Below are positions 1 to 10,600 of a DNA stretch of 64,000 bases, piece after piece. Both the position numbers and the translations under genes were made by a program. The DNA lies in assembly GCF_017591425.1 (NCBI RefSeq), contig NW_024467101.1, positions 10,056,918 to 10,120,917 of the forward strand, given 5' to 3'. The notes below the pieces were generated by a model. It was not told where the DNA came from. It worked only from the letters and a program-made list of their open reading frames with translations, and made no database searches. Every line of letters begins with the position of its first letter. The first letter of the stretch is position 1. This DNA is from Ochotona curzoniae. Lineage: Eukaryota; Chordata; Mammalia; Lagomorpha; Ochotonidae.

Positions 1-547
1 CCATTTATCAGGCGTGACACTCGATGACTCAGGGGACTGGGGATGGAATGCAGCATCTCCCATGTGTGAGATCAATCGTGTGGGGCTCCATTTGCAGTAT
101 GGCCATGTCTGATGAAAGCAGGATAGGATTCTTCTCTTCGGAGAGTCATCCCACTACTGTCTATTGCTTGGAGCCACTTATTCAGCTCTGGGGATACCAA
201 CCCAGCTTTCTCGAGTGTAGGCTTTCCCACTGGGGACAGAGACTAGACTAAATCAACTAGGTGACTGCAGCTTATGTGGCCAAGGCTGAAAAGACAACAG
301 GACAATGCATTGGAAGTGGTTGATAATGAGGAGTGAAGTGCACATCCTCTCTTAGGGAGGGGAAAGGAAGACTCACCTGTTAAGGTGAGTTCTAAGCTGA
401 TACACCCACAGAGTCATGGTGAGAGCTCATTCTATACAGAGAAACCGTTCATATGAAGACAGAAAATGGATGGTTGTATGCACACAAGAATGAGCCAGGT
501 GATTATTGTAGATTTACACATCTTTCTATCAAAGTCCATCATTTAGA
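1..547. other. Anonymous noncoding sequence
   Basis: No gene or repeat family is recognised here. Open frames are short and without domains. The right end runs into the A-tail side of a minus-strand CSINE. Confidence 0.5.
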
Positions 548-840
548 GACAAAGAGTGTCCCACACACACACACACAGGGAGAAAGGGGGTGGAGAGAGA
601 GAGAGAAAGTCCCATCTACTGGTTTATACCTCAAATGCCCACCACAGCGGAAGCTAGATCAGGGCTTAAGCCAGAACCTGGAATATAACTCAGGTCTCCC
701 GGGCAGGTGGGAAAATGCTCCATTCCTTGAGCCATCACCACTGCTCCTGAGGCTGTGCTATCAGGAGGCTGGAGCCAGGGGCAGAGCCTGGCATGGAACT
801 CTGGCCCACTGATAGGAAATGTGGGTACCTTAGCCATGAA
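548..840 (-). mobile_element. CSINE, old copy with CA/GA-rich tail
   Basis: Read on the minus strand this keeps the CSINE order: head, B-box-like segment, CAGCTTCCTGCT-like middle and pyrimidine-rich tail. The tail has degenerated into short CA (562-577) and GA (597-606) runs. CSINE is a Pol III tRNA-derived retroposon mobilised by L1. This copy is diverged and has no clear target-site duplication. Confidence 0.65.
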
Positions 841-859
841 GCCGAGTGTCTTTCCCACT

Positions 860-1090
860 ATTCAGTCTTTGAATAAAGCATTTCACATCGCTACTTAGCA
901 GGCACAGAATATCAGAATCAGGAAGACTTTAGAGGTGATTTATTATAAGCAATGAGTCTGGCCACACAGGAGCACCGCTGGGTGGTCCAAAGTGTGGAGA
1001 CAGTGATGCATGAGGGTGTTGGAATGTGCCACACCTAACAGGCCCTGTGGCTTGCCACTTTATTTCTGTACCGGTGACCTCTCTGTGCCA
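860..1090. other. Anonymous noncoding sequence
   Basis: Nothing recognised; no coding potential seen. Confidence 0.4.
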
Positions 1091-1094
1091 ATGG

Positions 1095-1190
1095 CTTTTG
1101 GTTCCATTTTATGAGTGAGAAAATCAAGATTCCCTTATGCACCCGAGTTCCAGTGGTGGGAAGGACTAGAACTGAACTATCTTGTCTCTA
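1095..1190 (-). mobile_element. MIR-like remnant
   Basis: The series CATTTTATGAGTGAGAAAA ... GGACTAGAACTGAAC matches the reverse of the MIR core (fill-in of 'cattttacagatgagaaaac ... gggactagaacc'). MIR is an ancient tRNA-derived SINE found in all mammals. Heavily decayed. Confidence 0.5.
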
Positions 1191-1267
1191 TGTTTCCCTT
1201 CTATTTCCCAACCCTCAAATCTCCTAAGTCTTGCCCCATAAGGCAAAAGTATTTCCTACTGGGAATG

Positions 1268-1370
1268 AAAACAATAGGATTCCATTCCTGGCTTTGCCCT
1301 GGTTGGTCTGTGTGACCTTTTTTTTTTCCTCTATAAGTTCTTTCTCATCTATACGAAGGTGACAATGGGA
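1268..1370 (+). mobile_element. MIR-like remnant
   Basis: Forward MIR signals in order: GGATTCCATTCCTGGCTTTGCC, GTGTGACCTT, and CTCTATAAGTTCTTTCTCATCT, interrupted by a T-run. This orientation is opposite to the neighbouring MIR at 1.1 kb. Confidence 0.5.
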
Positions 1371-1642
1371 TCAGCCTTCCCACACACTTGAAGGCTTAAC
1401 AGAAGCCGTGCCTACAGGAAGGCATTAGGTAGATATGAGAGAGAAGATAGAGGACAGATTATAGATAGATAGGTGAAAGATAGTAGTTTCAAGTCTTCAC
1501 TCTTCTCTTTGACTGCTGGCTAACTTTGGAAGGTTCTTGAATTTCCTTTGAGCTCAAAATGCTGGCCATAAATGCACTTTTATGAGAATCATGCAGTGAT
1601 CATGAAGATAAGCGATCTGGTTGATGGTCAGTTGAAGAACTG

Positions 1643-1860
1643 ATGGCCTCAACAGCAGCATCACCGTCCCTGCCATCATCACCATCAGCCCCCACATCAC
1701 CATCTCCCTCATTGCCATCCTCTTCACCATCATCATCATCACCATGCTGCCACCATACCCATCATCATCATGGCCATCAAGGTCACCATCAGTGCTGTCA
1801 GCATCAGCACTATCACCAACCCCCTCTCCCCTCCCCCCGTCATCAAACAATACCATGATC
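1643..1860 (+). repeat. Imperfect CAT/CAC trinucleotide repeat
   Basis: About 200 bp of imperfect CAT, CAC and ATC units. Open frames on both strands give Ser/Pro/His-rich or Met/Asp-rich translations, which are by-products of the repeat rather than proteins. Confidence 0.85.
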
Positions 1861-2047
1861 TCCCTCATGATCGCCACCATTCTCATGTTCTACCACCAGG
1901 ACTTGATTAATGCCAAGTGCTATCTACAATAAACCACAGCCCACAAGGCAAAGAATTATGATGATTATGGCTGAGGTCCTTTCCTAACTCTGGAACTTAG
2001 TGCAATAGCTGGGCAGGACTTAACCACCAACCCCTAAGTGCTCGCTC

Positions 2048-2290
2048 CTTTCATCAGCCAACATTTATTGTGTCTTTTATGTGCCTTGGCTCTGGGGAAG
2101 GCGGTAGGGACTCGGCTGTGAATAAAAATGGACATAATCCTTGCCCTCATGGAGCTCACAGGCTAGAGGGGAGCCCAGGAGTAAACAATTAAACCAACAA
2201 ATCAATCTCCTAATTACAGGTTGCTGTATTATTTAATTACAGAGGGTGATGAATAGCTCCGGGACTGGGAGGAACTTCTCAGAATGTGGA
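2048..2290 (-). mobile_element. L2-like ancient LINE remnant
   Basis: The sequence AGCCAACATTTATTGTGTC, then a 'tctgggga' segment, then GCCCTCATGGAGCTCACAGG and AGTAAACAATTAAACC, follows the reverse complement of the mammalian L2 3' end (typically 'tttattgagcacctactatgtgcc ... ctcaaggagctcacag'). Decayed and non-coding. Confidence 0.6.
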
Positions 2291-2299
2291 GTGCGGTAG

Positions 2300-3536
2300 A
2301 GGTGACGCCAAGTTCTTACATCTGCAGCACACTGGCAAGGAGTCCAACAGCCTGAGTTGGGCCAAGGAGCAGGACCATGTGGGAAGCAGGTGACCCTGGT
2401 GGTAGCTTCAGAGCCGAATATCCTACACTCATAAAACACCAATTAGGAGGCCGCCAGATGCCTCCTTCTGACATGGGTTGGGAAATAAAAAAGGGAAATA
2501 GAGCCTGAAGTGCAACCTTGGGGTTCACTTTGTACCATTTCATTTCCTGTCCATTAAAAAGTACTAACTCCATTTAGTAGAGGAAGGAAGCCGAGGGGGG
2601 CTGCAGTCAGAAGTAGTGCCCCGATATCTAATCAGACAAAGGGTGCGGCAGGTCCGTGTGGTAAAGAACCTTCTTTCTTCTCTTCAGCACTCTGTTGAGA
2701 ATATTCTCCAAAGCAGGACTTTTTTCAGGAGACTCCGAAAGCATCCATGTGAGATTTTTTTCTAGAACAGATACTCCTCTCCCAACTTAGCTTGTGTTTC
2801 TTTTCTCATAGCAACTTGCCCTCACCCTCCTGGGCTCCTATTACCCTGTGAACGCTCATCCTCGACTGACTGATTCGTTTGTTTATTGGCCTCTCTGCTT
2901 CTGTATTTGCAGCTTCTAGCATTCCACCTGAAGGACGCTGAAGGGCTGAGCAGATGAGAGTGAAGCTACAGCGAGGCTCCGGTGAGTCTCCCACCCACTG
3001 CTTCACGCCTCCCCAAAAGCCTACAACAACAAGAATGAGACGGAGGAACATTCCATGTGAGATCAAAGTCTAGCTGGAAAGTCACCACTGCTCATAAGTC
3101 TTTCAAGATTTCTCCCATCAAGGACTGTGGGAAGAAAATACACACACACAACTTTCAAGACCTGGTTGGAATCTGTTCCAGCACTTTCTAGCCTTGGAGC
3201 TGCTCTGAGCCCCAGTTGGTTTATCTAGCAATGTGAATTTCCCTCTGACAAAGACTCACTCCCTATGGTCACCAGGCTCCTGTGAGCCGTCTTCTCAATC
3301 AGTTCCCATTCTTGATCTTGGTTTGCCAAGATCAGGCATTAGCAAGGAAATCTTGCTACATCAATTGGGCAAAGCTCCCCACACTCTCCATCACTAACCG
3401 AGTTCTTGTTGGTAATTTCCCATCCTCTCATGCCACTCACGGGTTAGAAGCCTCCAGCTGTCTTTGCAATGCTAAGAGTCAAGCTTGCTCCTGTGCTGAA
3501 GTCACTCTTCTCTATGGCCATAGCGCAAATAAAATC
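2300..3536. other. Anonymous noncoding sequence
   Basis: No gene, young repeat or convincing conserved core. The longest frames are short and have no recognisable domain. Confidence 0.45.
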
Positions 3537-3546
3537 TGCCTTGAGG

Positions 3547-3834
3547 GGTTTTTTAAAATTATTTTTTAATAATCTTACTTAGTTGATTAGGGTACAAAGG
3601 GTCAAGGGCTACAGGGTGAAGGTAGGTAATACCATTGTTTCCACACTAATATTATCATTTTCCCCTATATCTGGGGTCAGGGGAGAAACAAAGGGAAAAG
3701 CCCCACCTAGCCTCCCATCCATCCCAGATCCCCAACATGAGGCACGCTCCGAGGGTCCTGCTCAAGCAGTTTTGATAGTTCAACAGTTCTGAATTGCTGC
3801 CAATCTCTCCATTCCAAGCGCAATGAAACCTATT
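3547..3834 (-). mobile_element. Truncated lagomorph retroposon 3' end (probably L1 3'UTR-derived)
   Basis: Target-site duplications flank the piece: TGCCTTGAGG at 3537-3546 and again at 3835-3844. The A-rich 3' end lies on the left (AATAATCTTACTTAGTTGAT), so the element reads on the minus strand and is 5'-truncated. Read that way it aligns in order with the right part of the 31.2-31.9 kb element: a shared ATTGGCAGCA(A/T)TTCAGAA block, a GGATCTGGG-like block, a CCCTTTGT-CCCC block and an ATTATTAAAAAA end. Two copies in 64 kb suggest a common family. L1 3'UTR origin is inferred. Confidence 0.65.
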
Positions 3835-3961
3835 TGCCTTGAGGTTTTTAACTGAGTACCCAGTGCAGTTTCTCTTGGACATCCCAGAAGATGAAATGAG
3901 AAGTTAGGCAAACAGCCAGTCCCAGAGGTAGACATTCAGGTTATGTGGATACAAGTCAGAT

Positions 3962-4033
3962 GAAGGAAGGAAGGAAGGAAGGAAGGAAGGAAGGAAGGAA
4001 GGAAGGAAGGAAGGAAGGAAGGAAGGAAGGAAG
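3962..4033 (+). repeat. (GAAG)18 microsatellite
   Basis: 72 bp of perfect GAAG units, all-purine on this strand. Perfection over 18 units implies a recent, length-variable locus. Confidence 0.97.
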
Positions 4034-4059
4034 CCCTTGCTCTGTGAGATTCAGAACTT

Positions 4060-4170
4060 GCTGGTGAACAAAACCACACACTGGTCCCAGCACTCATGGA
4101 GCTCAAAGTCTCAATGTGGGGCAGATGGCATTGATCCCAGAGCCTGACAGAAGTCTGTGAACTCCCAACA
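4060..4170 (-). mobile_element. Possible L2-like remnant
   Basis: Contains CAGCACTCATGGAGCTCAAAGTCTCA, reminiscent of the reversed L2 3' end. Too decayed for a firm call. Confidence 0.35.
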
Positions 4171-4758
4171 AGGATAAGTGCTTCAAAGAAGAAGCTTCCT
4201 AAAGGAAACCACGAGTGTGTTGAACTCTGAAGACCCTCAGCTTATGCTAAGGGTAGGCCGTTGCTGACGCTGGTGATATTGATGGTGATCGTGATGGCCA
4301 TGGATAATGATAGATATGAGGAGGAGGACGGTGAAGAGGATGGCAATGGGGAGGACAGTAATGTTGGGGCTAATGGTGATGCTGCTACTGAGGACATCAA
4401 TTCATCATGTGAGAACCATGATGTCATCACACAGGAAAAGAGGTTGACACATAGCAAATGACGGCATTGTATAGAAAACTCCCCTGTGTACTCACGGGAA
4501 GATGAGCAAACAAAGGAAAAGTCATATCTCAGCATCATCAAGATGAAAATGGTTTCATCACCATGAAAACGGTTTTGAACTCAGGAGTCCCTGTTTGAGA
4601 AATGCTAATCTATCTGAGCAAAATCTGAAGATGTTTGAACTTGATGAAAGTGACCCCCAGAAAGCACATGTGTCCCTCTTAACTTCTACCTGTCTGAGGG
4701 ACATAACACAACAAGAGGTGGTGACTGGGTCCTTCCTTCCCTTCATCATTATGTTGTT

Positions 4759-4760
<2 letters not shown>
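4171..4760. other. Anonymous noncoding sequence with GAT-rich patch
   Basis: 4265-4400 has irregular GAT/GAG runs giving an Asp/Glu-rich accidental frame. No gene recognised. Confidence 0.45.
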
Positions 4761-4762
<2 letters not shown>

Positions 4763-4808
<46 letters not shown>

Positions 4809-4985
4809 CTGCCTGGCTTCCTCCCTCCCACCTCCCTCCTTTCCTATCTTCCCTTTTTCCCTCACTTACCCCCTTCCTCTCTCCTTCCCTCCTTCTTTCC
4901 TCTTTCCCTCCTTATATTTCCTCCCTTCCTCCTTATTCCTTCCCTCCCTCCCTCTGTCCCTCCTTCCCTTCTAGCTATCTCTCTA
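4763..4985 (+). repeat. (TC)n and extended polypyrimidine tract
   Basis: A perfect TC run covers 4763-4805, followed by about 180 bp of CCTT/CCCT-rich polypyrimidine sequence. The Ser/Leu-rich frame across it is low-complexity translation. Confidence 0.9.
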
Positions 4986-5569
4986 CAGAGAACTCTCAAA
5001 GAATCTTTCTATGAACATATTTTCTCAGAATCTGTTTTCCAGAGAATGCTACCCAACCTTCTCAGAGCTGCATCTAAAAACGGGGTTTGGGAGTGTGGTC
5101 TAAGTGGAACTGGACCTAGGGGGGCTGTATATTTAATGGCAACCTCCTGAAATGTTCCTCTTGCCAAGTGGTTCACTCTTTGGGGAAGAATAGGTTGAAC
5201 AGGAACACAATTCAGTTTGACTCCTGAGTACTGAGCTCTGAAATGTTAGTTCCTCCTGCTGCAAAAAGCAGCAGTCCCACTCACAGAGAAATCATGCAGC
5301 TTACTAGAACAAAGATTCATGAGCACTTGCTTAAGTCTGACTCTGCTGAGGTTTGAGGATGTGAAAATGGGGGAAAAAACAAACAAACAAACTACTCCTT
5401 CATTTAATCAACTTAGGATCCAGAAAAGGATGTAGACCAACAAGGAGAGCATCAGGCGGTCCTTGCTGGATAAAGACAGTGTATCAGGAGAGAAGTCCAG
5501 ATGTCTGGCCTTAAAATGTGTTCAAATCCTACACTTAATACATTGCAACCTCGTGGCCTTAAGGCAACT
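4986..5569. other. Anonymous noncoding sequence
   Basis: No gene or repeat family identified, apart from a short (AAAC)n run near 5375-5391. Confidence 0.45.
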
Positions 5570-5690
5570 TACGAATATTTACTGAGTATCCAACTTGGGC
5601 AAAAGCATGTTAGAGAAACAATGGTAAGATAAAGAAGCTACAGAAGGCAGTCCATGTCTTCACGGAGCGTATAGTACAATGCTGCCTTTC
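5570..5690 (-). mobile_element. L2-like remnant
   Basis: AATATTTACTGAGTATCCA followed by GCAGTCCATGTCTTCACGGAGC resembles a reversed L2 3' end. Confidence 0.45.
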
Positions 5691-7214
5691 ACACCTTGCC
5701 CTACATGGCCACCACTGGCCTCCTAGAATCCAGGAAGTCTGTGTCTTCCTCACAGTGGCCATTTCACCCTTCGATAACTGCTGACTGGGCTGCTAGACCC
5801 TCCCTCCAAGGCCCTGGTCTTATAGAACAATCCCCCAAAACTAGTTAGAGGCATGGGTATAGAACCCCCCAAACTGAATCTGATCACCCAAGATGCAGAA
5901 AGGTAATCACTGACATTACAATGGGAGAAAGAAATGGATATTTATTGCCAAGTGTAGAGTCAGGCCCCAGGCAGTTATTGTTTAATTCCCAGGCTCCCCC
6001 AAGGAGTTAGGGGTGAAACTTTTTGTTCTTATAGATTGAAATGGGAACCATGGTTTTGCGACCAGCTTGTTTCAAGTTCCTGGTTGGTCATCAGTGGTGC
6101 TAATGATATTCCTTTGATGCGTCAGCCACGCTGTGCTCTTTAGGGAATCTTTGTCATGACTGGGAAGATTTCAGTGGGTCTAGCGGTTCCATGTAGGTTC
6201 TGCAGACCTAGAATTTCCTTGCCTGGACCTGGAATTCCCCTACGTAAATCCCTCCAGACAATACTGGATAATGGGTTTATCTGTCAAAAAAGCAAATAGT
6301 ATCTTGGTTCTGGTGATCCTATAGAAACTTGTAGGACCAGAATTGCTGATCTCTCAGATCAGTGAATCTGCTCCTCTGAGGACAGGCTGGGGGACACAGA
6401 TGAGAGGGGAGGCTCCTGCCCCTCCTTCGCAGAGGTTTGGGTTCACCACGGTGGGGTCTCTAAGCCCCGCGTGTGTTTCCTGCACGCACAGAGTGAGTGC
6501 AGTGGCTTCCCCTGGTGCCTAAACTCTCATCTCCATTGCTGTTCATCCTGCCATTCTGGAACTCTCTGGGGTCTGCGGTGGGGAATTCCACAGTCGTGCT
6601 TGTTAAGATCTCATTAGATCTTCTGCTGCACTTTAACGGAAATAAGCACAGAAATTCTTACTCTGTCCAAACCCATGTCAGGGAAGAGCTGCAGAAAAGA
6701 AACCCCCAAACACTTGGGAGTTTAGGAGGAATGATTGCAAGTGTTCATGGGGACTGGCTGGGGGAGGCCGCTAGCCAGGATGAGTCACCTGTGGGAAGCG
6801 AGACCTGAGCCATCCGTCCCACTCTGCACACGTCAGGGGGTTGCCGAAGTGCCGAGTTTGTGTTCCATAGGGGCATAATCCTGAAGCCTAATTCCAGGCT
6901 TCTCCTGGCTTTCCAAGTGGGAGCACAGAGGCCCTTGGGTCCGTGTCACCTCTTAGGCTGATTCACGACTGGAGAATCTATCAAAGACGGCACACAACAT
7001 CACGAATGACATCTTCCCCACCTCCGTCTCAGCTTGTGATGATCCCGTTGGAAACGTCAGAGACTTGTAGAATCTCAAGATCACACACAGACAATTCCAA
7101 AGTGGAGTCCAGGGCTCCAGACTGCCAGGACGCACTTCCATTGTCCTTGTGTGATTTTACTAGCTCTAACTCTGCTTAAGATGTGTGGTTTTTATAAGCC
7201 AGCTTGAGTAAACG
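5691..7214. other. Anonymous noncoding sequence, possibly holding an old LTR
   Basis: No gene found. The 5.9-6.3 kb part (TTTATTGCC at 5940, a 'tggttggtcatc' segment and several polyadenylation-like motifs) has the feel of an old minus-strand LTR, but I cannot assign a family. 6.4-6.9 kb is moderately GC-rich and unrecognised. Confidence 0.35.
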
Positions 7215-7690
7215 TTCACCTTTTCCCCCAGAGAAGGAAATGTCTTTTCCATTTCCTTCGAGAATGTATCGAGGAGTGAATGAATAAATAAAATGCGGCA
7301 CATCTAGGCAATCAAACAGTACTCCGTGTGGTGTAAAGCATGAGGCTCTACAAAAGGAATGAACTCAAAAACACAATGTGAGGTGAGAGACGCCAGACAC
7401 ACAAGGCCACATGTGGTAGGCTGTCCTTGGCAGGAAATGTCCCGAAGAGACAGGTGCATAGATAAAGAGAGGAAACTATCGCTGGCCAAGGCTGGGGGCG
7501 GAGCTCAGGCAGGAGGACTGATTCCTTGATATGCCTGGAATTTCCTTCGGCGGATAATGGAAACATCTGAGAACAAGACACTGTTTGGTGCATAATTTTC
7601 TGGGTGCACCACATGCCGCTGAATGGTATACCTGCAAGGGAGTCATTTTATATCCTGTGAGATTGATCTCAATAAGAAAGCCCACACACC
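7215..7690 (+). mobile_element. L1M-type LINE-1 3' end remnant
   Basis: Order of signals matches the end of an old L1: GAATGAATAAATAAAATGCGGC with ACAGTACTC (end of ORF2), CCAGACACACAAGGCC, a decayed 3'UTR with GGATAATGGAAACATCTGAG (usually 'ggtgatgaaaatgttctgg'), TGCATAATTTTCTGGGTGC, and CCGCTGAATGGTATACCTG (usually 'ccactgaattgtacac'). ORF2 is represented only by its last codons and is broken, so nothing is encoded. Confidence 0.75.
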
Positions 7691-7990
7691 AGCCTGTGCC
7701 AAGCATCTCCCAGGAGCCCCACATTGCCATCCCTTGCTGCTTCCTTATATGAGAAGTTTGAAACAGCTTCTGAAAAACAGAACTAAAAGATAAACTTTTG
7801 GGGTGGGGGAAGTGCGAAGCAGTTTTTGAGCTCCATACATAGCTTCCCCTTCGAGAAGTTCATGGACATGAACATGATAAAAGCACTGAGTAAGGAATGT
7901 CAAATCTATTTTTTCACCTAAGTAAATTTAGTTTCTTCATTCCACTTTTCCACAAACTATTTGAAACACCCTTTGTGTAATTTGGGGAGA
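7691..7990. other. Anonymous noncoding sequence
   Basis: Nothing recognised. Confidence 0.4.
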
Positions 7991-7994
7991 TAGG

Positions 7995-8110
7995 TGTCAT
8001 TATCCTATTGAACAGATGAGAGAACTGAGTCATTAGTGTAGCGATGATAGGGGAGCAGCAAAGCTGGGATTCAAACTTGAATCTGACTATGACACCTGTT
8101 TCACCCATAG
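7995..8110 (-). mobile_element. MIR remnant
   Basis: GTCATTATCCTATTGAACAG-ATGAGAGAACTGAG and, downstream, AAAGCTGGGATTCAAACTTGAATCTGAC follow the reverse MIR consensus in order and spacing. Confidence 0.75.
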
Positions 8111-8562
8111 CACCTGCCTTCGGGGAATGGGTGCCTAATGACAAAGCCAGCTGGACAAATGTCCAGTAGAGGCCCTTACCCATCTCTTCTGGGCACAAAG
8201 AAAGAACTCTTTCACTGGATGTTGATACATCTAAGACGCTAGAACATAGAAAGGTAGCATTTTGATTGGCAAAGAAAGAAGCACTGCTCAGTGAGGTCAC
8301 TACTTCCCAAGCCCCTCCCAAGTGGATGATGCCAGGATGTGCTGGATGAAATGAAATGCTGTGGGCTTTGTGCCCACCAAGCTGAGATCTTCTCAGGCCT
8401 ACAGCTATTTCCCAACGTGACTGGTGACTCTCCCAGAGTTCTCTGCGTCATGACCAACACCTCCCAACTCAATTGAGTGCAGACTTCTCTCTTTCCCTCC
8501 CATGACCATGATCCCTGGAGTACACATTGGGTGTCATTTATTTGGGGAAGCCCTGCGTGAAT

Positions 8563-8565
<3 letters not shown>
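8111..8565. other. Anonymous noncoding sequence
   Basis: No gene or named repeat seen. Confidence 0.4.

Positions 8566-8614
<49 letters not shown>
8566..8614 (+). repeat. (TG)24 microsatellite
   Basis: 49 bp of uninterrupted TG dinucleotides. Not visibly attached to a CSINE tail, unlike several other dinucleotide runs here. Confidence 0.95.
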
Positions 8615-8616
<2 letters not shown>

Positions 8617-9034
8617 CAAAGATGGGATTGCAGGCAGGCTATAGTGGAGAGAGGGAGTCCCAGATCTTTGTGGACACCTGTGAGTTGTCATGAAATATTC
8701 TCTTCCCCTACCACACCCTCATGTTGAAGCTACCCTGGATTCTCTTTCCAGCATGAGACCAAAGGCTGAATGAGGGGAAATGCAAGAAGGTAGGGAATGG
8801 GAGAAAGACAATGGCAGAGGGAGAAGAAGAGATCAACAGATAAACAGGAGGAGAGAGAGAAAGAGAGAAAGAAAAAACCCAAGCTAGCGTCCATGCTGCC
8901 TGGTTTCCCCCCAACCTGCAGCCTAAGCTGTAGCAAAAATGAGAAGGCCCTGAAGATTCTAAAAGAGGCAGCAAGCTGCTCAACTAACAAGGTACTCCCC
9001 AGGATGAAGACAAAAGTAGGATATTCAGCACCAG
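8615..9034. other. Anonymous noncoding sequence with purine-rich patch
   Basis: 8780-8880 is purine-rich (GAGA/AGAA). Open frames here are low-complexity. No gene. Confidence 0.4.
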
Positions 9035-9355
9035 AAAGAAAGCCAACACTTGGGCCCAGCGTGATGGCGCAGTGGTTAAGGTCCTCGCCTTGAGTGCCCG
9101 GGATCCCATATGGGCGCCGGTTCTAATCTCGGAAGCCCTGCTTCCCATCCAGCTCCTTGCCTGTGGCCCGGGAAAGCAGTCAAGGATGGCCCAAAGCTTT
9201 GGGACCCTGCACCCTTGTGGGAGACCCATGGCTTCGGATCGGCATAGCATCGGCCTTTGCTCTCACTTGAATCATCGGACGGAAGATCTTCCTCTCTGTC
9301 TCTCCTTTCTGCATATCCGCCTTTCCAATTAAAAAAAGAAAGAAAGCCAACACTT
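9035..9355 (+). mobile_element. Young CSINE with 17-bp target-site duplication
   Basis: The element proper is 9052-9338. It has a tRNA-like head (A-box region TGGCGCAGTGGTTAAGG, B-box-like GGTTCTAATCTCGG), a tRNA-unrelated body, a pyrimidine-rich CTCTCTGTCTCTCC segment and an A-rich tail. AAAGAAAGCCAACACTT occurs at 9035-9051 and again at 9339-9355, a perfect duplication and the hallmark of L1-mediated insertion. Compared with the 28.57 kb copy it lacks short segments after GGGAGACCCA and after CTCACTTG. It could be transcribed by Pol III but encodes no protein. Confidence 0.97.
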
Positions 9356-9655
9356 TCCCCAACCCTCTCCCCCATCAAAAGTGAAAGCTAATCCAACTGG
9401 AACAGAGACAATGGGGAGGGGGCCTTGGAAGTCTGGGGAGGAGGCTGAGCAAGGGCGGCCAGGTGAGTGCGTGGAAGAGAGAGGTTTCTGCAAACTCATG
9501 TATGTGTGGGAGGAGGATCTAGGTGCTCCCTGACTGGGCTCGGATAAACAAGTCAATGTTGGCTTTTGCTCCCGATAAGTGAGAGGGTGATGGGCAACCT
9601 GCACTTCCCCCACGTGGCAGGCTTGAGATGAGAGACCCGTCGATCAATAGGGCAA
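9356..9655. other. Anonymous noncoding sequence
   Basis: Moderately GC-rich, no repeat or gene recognised. Confidence 0.4.
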
Positions 9656-9720
9656 TAGCACTGAGCTAATTAAATCAGAGCTCCATGGGGGTTGGTCCTT
9701 TATAGCCCAGAATTGGCAAG
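9640..9720. promoter_or_regulatory. Candidate homeodomain-site element
   Basis: AGCTAATTAAATCA at 9664-9677 contains a TAATTA core and recurs exactly at 11980-11993. Surroundings are repeat-free. Regulatory role is inference only. Confidence 0.3.
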
Positions 9721-9821
9721 AGACTCTGATATGTGGGTTTGGGTGGTGCTTAAAGGCCTGGCCTATCCCCCACCTCTGATAGCCAAGGTTTTGCTATGAC
9801 AGCTCCATCCCATTCTTTCTT

Positions 9822-9870
<49 letters not shown>
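9822..9870 (+). repeat. (TCTA)12 microsatellite
   Basis: 49 bp of TCTA units abutting the tail side of a minus-strand CSINE. On the minus strand this is a (TAGA)n extension of the SINE tail. Confidence 0.95.
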
Positions 9871-9871
<1 letters not shown>

Positions 9872-10118
9872 ATTTACTTAAGAGGAAGAGAGGCACAGAG
9901 AAATCTTACATCACCTGGTTCACTTACAGCAGCCCGGGCTAGGACCAGGCTGAAGTCAGGAGCTTGGGAACTCAATGCAGGTATCCCTGCTGCCTCCCAG
10001 GGTGCACATTAGCAGGAAGCTGAAATTGGAAGTGGAGCCAGGAACTCACACTCAGAGACTCTTACATGGGATGCAGGTGATCCCAAATGGAACCTAACCA
10101 CTGTGCCAGATGCCCTCC
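9871..10118 (-). mobile_element. CSINE, old copy
   Basis: Minus-strand CSINE order: CACCTGGTTCACTTACAG, GGACCAGGCTGAAGTCAGGAG, AGCAGGAAGCTGAAATTGGAAGTGG, then the head CTAACCACTGTGCCAGATGCC. Several substitutions per segment. Confidence 0.8.
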
Positions 10119-10164
10119 CCAACGCTCTTCTACCTTGCTTCACTCTCAAGATAACACGCCCCGT

Positions 10165-10265
10165 GAGTTCATTGACTGCCCCCCGTGCCACAGATGGAGC
10201 CACCGAGGATCTGAACAATGAAGGGACTGCTTGGCATTACACAGCTCAGAGTCTAACTCCAGGCT
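10165..10265 (-). mobile_element. MIR-like remnant
   Basis: CCACAGATGGAGCCACCGAGG ... ATTACACAGCTCAGAGTCTAACTCCAGG resembles the reverse MIR core. Confidence 0.5.
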
Positions 10266-10374
10266 CCCCGGACTCCTGGATGAAGGCATCTTGGGCCCTG
10301 ATGGTGACAGGGGCCTCTGGCGACTTTAACTCACCAAGGCCATGCTTCAGTCCATTAGTTTAACCATTCTGCAG

Positions 10375-10600
10375 CTGTGTACAGCCCTGAGCCAGATGCT
10401 GGGCTTGGTGATGGGAGCCAAAGGACCACGAAGCCAAGAGAACATAATCCCTGACCTCAAATTGAAGACAAGAGGAGAATAAGGTAACCAACCGGCAGCT
10501 GGATACCAGGTGCTGTGTGGCTGTGTGGGAGAACCAAGAAGCCAGCTACGGAGGCAGTCAGGTAGGACTTCTCAGGCGAGGTGACACGCATGGAGATACC
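10375..10600 (-). mobile_element. L2-like/other ancient repeat remnant
   Basis: CCTGAGCCAGATGCTGGGC, ATAATCCCTGACCTCAAATT, and AGGACTTCTCAGGCGAGGTGACA follow the usual order of a widespread mammalian repeat in L2-reverse orientation. Confidence 0.5.
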
